Position numbers and translations under genes: made by a program
Part shown: piece after piece, positions 1 through 9,373 of the stretch
Layout of the letters: each line of letters begins with the position of its first letter
How positions within the stretch are numbered: position 1 is the first letter of the stretch
The notes under the pieces: generated by a model
Databases searched by the model: none
Told to the model about the DNA's origin: nothing
Seen by the model: only the letters and a program-made list of their open reading frames with translations
Source of the DNA: Mactra quadrangularis
Taxonomy: Eukaryota; Mollusca; Bivalvia; Venerida; Mactridae
Assembly (NCBI GenBank): GCA_025267735.1
Contig: CM046303.1
Location: 29,488,380 to 29,552,379 of the forward strand
DNA length: 64,000 nt
Reading direction: 5' to 3'

Positions 1-149
1 ACATTTTGAAATTACAGGCGTGAGAATTTTTTTGCATCTATTTTTAAAAACCATGTGACAGTCATGCAATTTAAATGTTTATGTGGCTCTGTCTAAACAT
101 AGAAATATCAGTTTGCTCATAGTATTTTAGCAGAGGTAGATAGTGAACA

Positions 150-322
150 AGTGAATCTTTCGAACCGATGCAATTGGACAGTAGACATTTGACTGGTGAT
201 AGTCGGATAGCCAGCTACAGATTGGTTTGATTCCATCCAAAACCTACCCTGTTGTTTCCTTCAGCAAGAAACTTGTTCCTACTAGCTCAGTTCCAGGGGA
301 ATAAGAAGTGAACTCAAAATGA
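150..322 (+). mobile_element. SINE fragment, family B
   Basis: The segment has a B-box-like 'ggtttgattcc' followed by a body (aacctacnctgttgt..., ...ctcagtnccagggga) that matches, in reverse complement, the copy at 52945-53135. A weaker relative lies at 43915-44060. Finding the same body in three places supports a dispersed tRNA-derived SINE; the 5' tRNA-like head is diverged here. Confidence 0.55.
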
Positions 323-667
323 TAAATCAAAGTTAAGTCACAAATAGCGACAAATTGTATAGTAAATAGAGCTATATCCAGTAAAATTAAGACAGCGTAG
401 ATGATTGTTTTATTAATAGGTTCAAAAAATTTAAAGGTCTTTCAAGTATATGTAATCTGTGATACTTGTGAAAGAAATGCTGAAGGTAAATAGACATGTA
501 TATTTAAAACAAATTTTATTTTCATAGATAAAATTTGCTTATAGTGATGGGATTTTGGATTTCTGACGATATCAGAAGTCATATTTTATATAACACCAAA
601 TGCCTGTTTCATTAAAACATAATCTATTATATTGCAAAGGGGACAAATCATCTAAACATTCTTTAGA

Positions 668-694
668 TGATCCGTCCCCAAATTGGGGACGGAT
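668..694. repeat. 27-bp palindrome
   Basis: A perfect inverted repeat (GATCCGTCCCCA-AAT-TGGGGACGGATC) is followed by two further degenerate 'ggacggatcgtc' phrases to about 735. It is probably part of a small degraded hairpin element. No gene is next to it. Confidence 0.6.
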
Positions 695-1824
695 CGTCCA
701 AGGACGGATGTGACTGGGGAAGGATCGTCTGACATTCGTTTACAAAAAAAGTCAAGCAAGAAATGTGTTTTTACATAATTTAATTTATCTGTTATAACAG
801 TTAAACACATATCATTTTCAGAAATGTAAATGAAAGCCAGTTGTATACCAAATTCATGATAATCAGGAGCGGCTCCAGAATTTTTTTCTAGGGAAGGGGG
901 TCCAACCTTTTCCTAGGGAGAGTCCAAACTTTCAAACCACAACCACACTGAACCCATATTGCAGAATAAGGCCTAATAAAAATAGGTTTGTTTCGGGTTT
1001 TCGACCGACCGTATTTTTCGCCGATTTCCGATTTTGCCACCCTATTTTTTCCTTGCCGTTTTTCCGGTTTTTTCCATGTTTTTTTCCGCCATGCGACAAA
1101 ACTGTCCAACTCTGGTGTTTTGTAATGCGATGGGCACATGTGCTTAGATTGACATCATAGAATGTATAAATGTAGACAAAATACCTACAAGCAATGAAAT
1201 AACATCTATCAACAATATATCAAGTTACCATTGATGTACAAATACTTTAACCTTTAAAATTAATAAATATCCTGTCCTAAAATTTACATGGAAAAATATC
1301 CTGTCTACCTCAATCACAGGAGCGACTTAAAATACACAACCATTCAACCGTATTGCAGATGTCCACAACGGTAATGACCGAGAATTCCGAATGTAGTGTG
1401 GATTAGATTGCAACACAACGCACGAGAAATTTTAACGTGTCCCATGTAACGAATTCTGTGTAAATACGACAATAATAAGTAAAATACCTTTACGTAGACA
1501 TTACTAAGACATGTGTATCCTTGGCTCTCTTTTTCCCCACAAAACCCTTGTTTCAGCCAATATAATTGTTCCTTGTGCCAAGTTGTGGCTTACGCAGAAA
1601 ATGGCGCGAAACAGAAAACAAAAACCCTATACCATACCGTTACAAATGCCGCGGGGCAAACAGTATAAAACAATGAAGATTTAATCATCTTTATGAGGCT
1701 TTCTTAATTGATCAATATACAATCGTATAATTATGTTTCCTTTTCAATCGGGATAAACATAAAATTTGAAGACATGTAATCCATCTCGATCCAGTCAATG
1801 TTTATTTCTGATCAGATCACGGGT

Positions 1825-2113
1825 ACAGGTCGTATTCTAGGTCATGCGTGTTCTTGTAATTTACACAATAGACTTGCCCACTAAATAGGTGAAGTAAGCA
1901 ATGCACTCGTATATTTCAATGATTTTAACAGGCCATTTTTATGTGTAACACTTATTTCAAATAGTGTGTATGCACATTGTAAACTTTTTATAATGATATG
2001 TCTATGTGTACACTAATTGAATTACAAAATTGTAAAAATAATTCACCCCTAAATATTAGTGTGTAATGAAACTGGCTATGTTTACATACGCAATGTTTAC
2101 GTAGACGACCTGT
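1825..2113. mobile_element. MITE family M1, copy 1
   Basis: The ends read inward as TACAGGTCGT...ACGACCTGTA, so short inverted repeats abut TA dinucleotides. The body (taggtcatgcgtgt, cttgcccact.aataggtga, aaactggctatgttta) is shared almost base for base with 45962-46269. Two copies of the same length class with inverted ends and TA flanks indicate a non-autonomous DNA transposon inserting at TA. Confidence 0.75.
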
Positions 2114-2562
2114 ATATCATTGTACTTATTGCCTTTACTTTAAATTATTTCACGAACTAACGAAATTAATCTCATTAAAGCAGACAAATTAACAATCCAT
2201 TACATTTTGAATTGATATAGTGGTAGCGTACATAAGAGCTTAAGGAAGCTTATATATAATGACAACAACAGCGCAAACATAGTACTTTGAAGAATAATCA
2301 TGCGTGCACATACAAGGAAATATGCAAAAAGCCTTCCCTTTACAAACATACAAATTGTCCTACAATCTTATAACATACATGTAAAAAGGCGACTTGTAGA
2401 TCCTGGGTCGGCAATCATAACTACATATATAATTGTTTGTGTGTAATGAGTTTCGTCGGATAGACTAAGATTATACAGAGTTCGTATAATTTACTATTAT
2501 GATTACTGTATATTGATTTTAAGAATTTACATTTCATTTCTTAATTCCCCCCGTGTGGTGCC

Positions 2563-2597
2563 TCTCGTTTCGTTCCGTTCCGTTTCGTTCCGTTTCG
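2563..2597. repeat. Simple pentamer repeat (TTCCG/TTTCG)
   Basis: About seven interspersed TTCCG and TTTCG units in a row. It is ordinary low-complexity sequence. Confidence 0.7.
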
Positions 2598-3745
2598 CAA
2601 AGTACCAATAGCCGTTTTGTAGTGTGCCATATATATTCATATGTACTCAGTTTTACTAAATTTGAATGTACATGTACATTGTATAAATATCTTATTAAAG
2701 AAAAGCAACTTAATTTGTGAATGTTTGTTTGTAGTTTATTTAGAAAAAATCTCCTTAGATTGTTTCCAGTTCTTAACAATAATTATAAATGTCTTGCTAA
2801 AGAAAATTGTGAGGTGGACATTGGACATAATTGGGATTCAAACTTATACTAGATGCAAAATAGGATATCCAGTTTCCAACCCAAAGTGGTAACTGATTGG
2901 CAAAGACAAATATGACGTCTTATGTAACATACCTGGAAACATTTGAATAACAAAATTCCAGATCATACTATGGCCTTCGGAGAACCCTTACATGTATATT
3001 GATTTGGTAGACTAGTTAGAGACTGCATCCAAGAACATGAGTGCACTTGGTTCTTTTGATTCCTGGTTTATCTATAGATTTATCTGATTATAAATTTAAT
3101 AGAAAAAATGCTAATCTTTTATGTCCCAACATGTTTACCTACTTATATTTAATTGTTTTTGGCAAGACAAAAAATATGCGAGTGAAATAATTCCATTGTA
3201 TTTGTATCATACATTTTGGTGTACTAGGAAAATTTGTTGCATACATTCTGTGTAAAACTTTGATTGGAAGCATTCATTGTAAATTTGCTAATTAGAATAA
3301 ATCCTCCCTGAATGAGAATTTTTGTACTATAGACATTCAATTTGAATATAAGATATAATGTACATATCATGTGATAAGTCTATTGTTCCTAATGTTTCTT
3401 GTCCTGTTTTATAAATAACTTGTGACTTATTAACCTAAAGTGATGGATGAATTTCATTTAAATAATGCATATTTCAGAACATTTGAAAATAAGAGTCACT
3501 TCTTTCATTTACCTGTCATCTAGTTTGTCAAAATTTATTTATTTATTAGCCCATGAAATGAAATTGATAAAATACAGCCCATGGAATAAACTTGATCAAA
3601 GACAGAACCAATAAGTCAAAAAGCATTCTTATTTTAATTGATTGTGAAATTCCCTGATTTAAGGCAAATTTTAAATTCCCTGATTTTTCCATGCAGGGAA
3701 TTTTATTTTGGCATTTTCCCTGTTTTCCAGAGTCAGTGGTCACCC

Positions 3746-3760
3746 TGATATATATATAGG
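3746..3760 (+). promoter_or_regulatory. Possible TATA region of DXO
   Basis: A 'tatatatata' run followed by 'gggtcc' lies about 150 bases before the DXO start codon. Placement and composition fit a TATA-type core promoter with a 5' UTR of roughly 120-130 bases, but AT-rich runs are common in this DNA and nothing else confirms it. Confidence 0.25.
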
Positions 3761-3908
3761 GTCCTTGGTATGCAGTGTTTCAGACATACCGGACAGAAGC
3801 GATACCGTACCTACGTGTTTTTAGCATACACTAAAGTGAATTTCACGACGTTGAAATTTCTACCATGACACTGAATTTGTAAATAAACTGGAGAGAATTT
3901 TATAAAAA

Positions 3909-6900
3909 ATGTCGTTGAAGCGTGCCAGAAATGTCGAAGATGACAACTTTAACCATTCAAAGAAATGGAAACAAGATACCTCGAATTCACCGATACACAC
4001 AATGGATTGTCAAAACCATTGTAATTTTGACAAAAAGTTCCCTCACTTTCGACAACCCTCAGAAATTGGATCATTCTCGTTAGACATTAACCGAAAGTTT
4101 GAACATTCTGACCGCCAGTTAAAGTCTTACGTAAAGCCATCCAACTATGATGATGTTCATTTTGATTTACGTCAAGGGTATTCAACAATGATTAAAAAGG
4201 ATGAAACTAAGAAAGAATATATAAATGATATCCTAAGGTGGATTCTAAAGAATCCTGCCAAGTTCTCCTTGCAAAGCAACAAGACAGATGAATCGGAGCA
4301 GACGAAAAGGTTAATAATTTATCCTTCTTCTTCCAGGTGAATGTTCAAAACTCTCTCTGGATCTTTTTACAAGGTTATTGTGAGTGCGCAATTTAAAAAT
4401 AACTGTTAATTTATATATATACGAATATACAGTTTTTTATGCAGCCCGTCAGTGTTTAAGGTGAGGCCAGCCAGTCCTTTCTTGAATGCCTCTAAGGACA
4501 GAGGAATTGTCATGTGTTTTGGTAGCTGGTTCCATAGACGCACACCAGAGATGAAAAAGGAGTGGCAGTAACCGTCTGTTCTGCAGTATGGTATCTAGTA
4601 GCGGACAACTGCACCATCAATCTCCCCTTTAAATTATGTATAGAACCTATTTGAAATTTTTTTTATCTTTCTATTATTTCAAAACATGAACCTAGTTCAA
4701 AGCATGAACCTAACATTAAGATATTTTTGACAGACCAAAGTTGATGCATTAGCCTGATGATTTGGAGAAATGTCAAAATGATAAAAATAAATGCATCTTC
4801 ATATTTACAGGACTAATCTTTCTACATACAATTACATTATTTGATCTTATGCTTTTTGCTTTTTTGCCTCATTTCAACATTCCTGCGTCAGTTGTTCTAC
4901 ATGCATGCAATCCTTAGATATGTCTTCATGTATACCTCTGAACTCAAGCTTCAAACCTATTTCTAAGAACATAACCTCACTAGTCGCTTTACCTGATAGT
5001 GATACAGAGCTTGGCAAGAATGGCTCAGAAAATATTTCATGACCAAGCCCCGTGAAGGTTTGTTGGTCTAGTTCAGGAATCAAATCCCTCATAGCAACAT
5101 AATGAAAATACAGTGTATTTATGGATGTGCATGTGTCCTTTGATGATCCTGAGGCAAGTATTCTAACAACAAGACCACATCTTAAAATTAGCTTAAATTA
5201 GCACATATAAAAATGTCTATATTATTTTGCAGACATTTGTACACAGATTTTGTATGTTGGAGGGGCTTGCTAACAAAGTTTCTTTGTACACCATATGAGA
5301 ATAGGGAAGGTTGGTGTGTGGCTATCACTCTTTATAATGGTACATACTACTTGTGTGAATATGATACTGAAGACAAGAAAAAGCTGACATTGAATAGAAC
5401 AGAACGTGATGAAGAAATGTGTTGTTGGGGCTGGAAGTTTGAACAATATCTTACAGGAGGTATAATGGTGTTATGTTACTGTTCCCATTGAATATCAATT
5501 ATAAGTTTAACCTCCAGTTTCCTTAGAGATGCAATTTGTTAATTGTTCATCTTATACAAGAAATTAAATGGTTTAGGACTGGTATTGGTTTGATTCCCAG
5601 TCCCAGCTGGTTATGCCAAAAAAATCTCTATTATCCGCTTCTAGAGACACAGCAAGCTCTATTAAAGACAAGTGCCCAGGAAAGCTGGTTTAGTGAGTAG
5701 GTTTCCTTACATAAGCTTGTATAAAGTGTTAATGAAGGACATAAAATATAAGCAATAACAATTTATCACTTAACATAGATAATACTAGAATAAATAAACA
5801 TTTAGTTCTTATATTGTGTTTAAATACGGAAAATCACTTGTTTTAAAGCCCTAATTTTAATTTTGCTTTTTGTATGTTATATTACAGATACACCTACAAA
5901 TGTTCCAGATACTGATAAACCATATAATAATTGTGAAGCATTCTGTACTGTGGTGAGATCTAGACTAAACTCACATTCACTAGGTATGTACATGTGTGAG
6001 TATAAATATGTTTATGTATACATATTATGTATTCTTGTTTATATCATATAATTAAAATTTGTACATGTATTGTTTATTGTGATCATGGTAATACGACTAT
6101 GTACTTATCTTTAATACATTATCTGTCCTTCTGTTCTATGAATGTTCTATGTTTATGTATTGCAGTATTTTCTGGTGAAGTAGATGCTGTTCATACAGAT
6201 GGTGTACATGGAAAACATTATGTTGAATTAAAAACAAGTAGAGATTTTACACATCCCAGACAATATACAAGTTTTAAAAGGTTTGTGGAGATTTTACATC
6301 CCACTGATTTAAGTACTCAACATTTGTTCAATAGTTTACATACATTAATGTGGGTATCTAAAAACAAGTAGAGATTTTACACATCCAAGACAATATACAA
6401 GTTTTAAAAGGTTTTTAGAGATTTAACACATCCTTCATATGAGATGTTCTATTTATCCTGCTGATTTAAATACTCATTATTTTTTTCAATAATTTACATA
6501 CATGAATGTGGGTATCAAAAACATTCATTATACATAGCATTTTCAAAGTTTCTGTTCCTGTTTTTATCCCATTTTACAAGAGTTTTATATCAATGGAACA
6601 GAGCAAAACTACTCTAACTACAAACAAATAAAGAAGTATCAAGCCTAGTTTTACATTTACCCATTTATATACCTTAAGATGCCTGCTGATGTTTTTATGC
6701 TACTGTTTCCTATATTATAGGTACAAACTTATAAAATGGTGGGCACAAAGTTTTCTTGTAGGAATACCAGAGATTATATGTGGTTACAGAGATGATGATG
6801 GTATAGTTCATAGATTACAGTCTTATAATACACAGAAATTACCTGATGTTGCTAAGGTAATATATTGTAGTTGCCATTAGTTACCATAGATTACTGTCTT

Positions 6901-8873
6901 ATAATACACAGAAATTACCTGATGTTGCTAAGGTAATATATTGTAGTTGCCATTAGTTACCATAGATTACTGTCTTATAATACACAGAAATTACCTGATG
7001 TTGCTAAGGTAATATATTGTAGTTGCCATTAGTTACCATAGATTACAGTCTTATAATACACAGAAATTACCTGATGTTGCTAAGGTAATATATTGTAGTT
7101 GCCATTAGTTACCATAGATTACTGTCTTATAATACACAGAAATTACCTGATGTTGCTAAGGTAATATATTGTAGTTGTCATTAGTTACCATAGATTACTG
7201 TCTTATAATACACAGAAATTACCTGATGTTGCTAATGTAATAGTTGTCATTAGTTACCATTAAAGAGTTAATTTATTTGTGGTAGCTAATGAGGGACTTT
7301 TGTCAGATATCTCTCCTTGATAAAATCTGAAGCATTCCCATTGTTAAGTAGGTCCTACGAGTTGGAATCCTCAGGTTTTATCATCGAAGTCCTATGTAAA
7401 GATAATAAAATATTTCATCAAATATCTTACTTATTAACAGGAGTGATGAAACTTAAATAGTTCTTTACCCTAACAATACTTAGCTTGATTTTCAAATAAA
7501 TTTAATGATTTTAAAAAAGTTATTTAAGATAAATTGTGCTAAATTGACATTGAAAAGTGAGGTAAAATCTGAGTAATCCGACTGATTGGACCTAACCATT
7601 TGAAGAGTATACAAGGGGAAATAACTGACTTAGGTTCCTTATTAAGAACATTGTGTTCCCTGGTCAAGTGGTTACCATGTTAGACTGTAGGTTAATAAGC
7701 TCACTTACTGGGGATGCTTTGCATGGAAAAGTAAAAAGTAGACTGCATTTCATAGTATTAAGTTTCATGCATATGCTTATTCACTATTTTTACAGCTAGT
7801 ATACCTGGTCATTGGGCTACTTGATTCTTTCTAAATAATCTTCCTGGGAAGTATTTTACTCCTCTAAGCGTAGTCTGTACATTGATGCTATGGAGTCATA
7901 CCACACTGGCTGGTACCCATTTACACCTAGATGAAATGAAGCAATGGCAGGTAATTTCTGGCTCAAGAAAATTAGCAATATTCCTGATGAGGTTTGGGCC
8001 CATGACCTCTTAACCCCTAAGCATGTGTCTTACCACTGGACTACTGCTCATACTACTTGATGCTTGATTTCTACCTTATCATTTCAGGATATAGCTAATC
8101 CATGGAGACCAAATATTTGTTTTAACTTTCTAGATCAACTTTTATCATTTATAAAATCTGTTGTAAAAGTAGATGATCCAAGGTAAGTGAAAAATTTATA
8201 CCCAGTAGTTGTTTTTCTTTGATATTATAAGAAATAACAGGTTTTGTATTGATTCTGTATCCCAGCCACTTTGCAAGCTTCATTGGTAGCACACACGTGT
8301 ACTGATCGAGGGATCGTAGGTTTGATTCCCAGCAGGGCATACTTATGTAGAGATTGATCATAAAATAATATTATTGAATAATGAAAATAAGGGCTTGCCC
8401 TTTTTGTGTTATCCCTGGTGTTGCTGGGCTTTACATAGTAAATTACAACATGATGTCTGTGATATTTGTGTTTCTATGTATTTTACTATGTGTACACTTT
8501 GCCAAATAAATATTATTATTATTATTATTATTATTATTGGCTATTCTCCCTTCTACCTCTGATTCAAAATCATGTAGGGCAGTTATCAGTCACTGATGAC
8601 ACTTTGCACTTAGATACCTTATTCTTTGTTTCCAAGATCCTGAAATCTTTTAATCAATATATTTGAAGTGTAAGGATTAATGTTTGTTACTATTTTATGA
8701 TATTTGTTTACAGTATTTGTTTTGCAAAAATGTATAAAAAATTATTTTGTCTTATTAATTTTTTTAGAATGGTACACTTGTTAGAATGGTCTCCAGGGAA
8801 ACCAGTCATCTGTAGCAAGCCTCTAAGAGACTCTGATTATAATTTCTTACCAGAGTGGTATACAGACGTATGA
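3909..8873 (+). CDS. DXO: Decapping and exoribonuclease protein DXO (Dom3Z/Rai1 family), complete seven-exon gene
   Basis: DXO removes faulty or non-canonical 5' caps (including NAD caps) from RNA and degrades the product 5' to 3'. Exons by GT-AG joins in consistent phase: 3909-4336, 5233-5459, 5888-5983, 6166-6280, 6721-6856, 8088-8182, 8768-8873 (stop TGA). The product is about 400 aa against 396 in human. Family hallmarks in order: FRQPSEIGSFSLD near residues 47-59, WRGLLTK about 152-158, GWKFEQY (E213), GEVD (E255, D257), YVELKT (E271, K273), KWWAQSFL, and FLPEWY near the C-terminus. E213, E255, D257 and E271/K273 correspond to the metal-binding catalytic residues of mammalian DXO and are all present. 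An alternative first donor at 4310 keeps phase and would remove nine residues. Exons 4, 5 and 7 have tandem copies of their 3' parts next to them. The 3' end converges on the meteorin-like gene. Confidence 0.95.
5575..5725 (+). mobile_element. SINE fragment in DXO intron 2
   Basis: It contains a B-box-like 'ggtttgattccc' and ends with 'gcccaggaaagctggtttagtgagtaggt', reminiscent of the 3' body of SINE family A ('cctttccaggaa..gtgagtaggtt'). It is strongly diverged, so the family call is uncertain. Confidence 0.4.
6230..6522. repeat. Tandem duplication of the end of DXO exon 4 (130-bp unit)
   Basis: Positions 6230-6359 cover the last 51 bases of exon 4 plus 79 bases of intron. They are repeated as 6360 to about 6522, beginning again with 'aaaaacaagtagagatttt'. 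The second copy keeps the 'aaaaggtttt' former donor region but has diverged, with deletions and substitutions, so it is non-functional by the gene model. Confidence 0.85.
6809..7260. repeat. 76-bp minisatellite built from DXO exon 5 tail and its splice donor
   Basis: The unit starts with 'catagattac' at 6809, 6885, 6961, 7037, 7113 and 7189, a constant spacing of 76. Unit one is the genuine last 48 bases of exon 5 plus 28 bases of intron. Units two to five carry the same exon tail with an intact 'AAG|GTAATA' donor. The last unit is mutated to 'AATGTAAT' and shortened. Base differences between units are few, so the expansion looks recent. Confidence 0.93.
7860..8065 (-). mobile_element. tRNA-derived SINE-like fragment in DXO intron 5
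   Basis: The reverse complement reads 'agtccagtggtaagacac...' then a B-box-like stretch around 8000 ('gaggtcatgggcccaaacc'), the order expected of a tRNA-derived head, followed by about 150 bases of body. No second copy was recognised in the window, so the family is undefined. Confidence 0.4.
8258..8665 (+). mobile_element. SINE family A copy interrupted by a nested insertion
   Basis: The head (A-box-like 'ttggtagcacac', B-box 'ggtttgattccc') and 'gattgatcataaaataa' match family A up to about 8364. The family body resumes at 8540 with 'ggctattctccc' and 'agggcagttatcagtcactgatga'. The roughly 175 bases between are foreign and end in an ATT microsatellite. Confidence 0.85.
8365..8539 (+). mobile_element. 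LINE 3'-end fragment nested in a SINE
   Basis: The insertion carries 'agggcttgccctttttgtg' and ends 'ccaaataaat(att)n'. It resembles the reverse-strand fragment near 34880-34955 ('agggctttgcctttctgtg', also ending in an ATT tail). A microsatellite tail and a 3'-only fragment are typical of 5'-truncated CR1/L2-like retrotransposons. The family is not certain. Confidence 0.6.
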
Positions 8874-9025
8874 CTTGTTAGTATGGGCACTAGGGGAACC
8901 AGTCATCTGTAGCAAGCCTCTAAGAGACTCAGATTATAATTTCTTACCAGAGTGGTATACAGATGTATGACTTGTTAGTATGGTTACCTGGGAAACCAGT
9001 CACTCGTAACAAACCTCTAAGAGGA
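8776..9025. repeat. 97-bp tandem duplication of the DXO terminal exon
   Basis: The sequence starting 'acttgttag' occurs at 8776, 8873 and 8970, an exact 97-base step. The first unit is nearly all of coding exon 7. The second repeats the codons for 'KPLRDSDYNFLPEWYTDV' and their stop with few changes. The third is partial, to about 9025. Only the first is reached before the TGA at 8871-8873. Confidence 0.93.
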
Positions 9026-9373
9026 CAACCATACTTCAAGACATAGAGCCACAAAAATGACAAAAGCGCCACCTGCAAGATGATAGGTTCTGGTAGTATA
9101 AATCACATTTAGTGTAGGGTGAAAATGATAGCTGGACATTACTCGTCATTTTGTGGAGTCAAAGTACAGTTTAATACATGTACATTGTTATATTCTTCTA
9201 TTAATATTATATAGTCATAGGATAAAGAACAAGACATAGGCCTATGTTTAAAGTTAGATGTATTATGGAACACATAAAAAGGACATATCTTTTTATAAAT
9301 CATTAAGATATGATGTATACATAAGAAAAGATATAAATGAAAAAAAATGTCTGTCACTGTTTATAAAAACATA

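Larger units (their letters stand above)
1..3908. other. Non-genic stretch upstream of DXO
   Basis: No reading frame here shows exon-like conservation or recognisable protein similarity. The stretch holds a SINE fragment (about 150-320), a short GATCC palindrome (668-694), a MITE (1825-2113) and a TTCCG/TTTCG-rich patch (about 2563-2597). Around 3640-3740 there are repeated 'ttccctg' phrases that look like an old repeat. Promoter elements of DXO may lie in the last 200 bases. Confidence 0.6.

Noticed and set aside
888..1139. Lys/Arg-rich minus-strand frame near the left end
   Set aside because: No similarity recognised; composition follows local T-rich low-complexity DNA and a degraded repeat.
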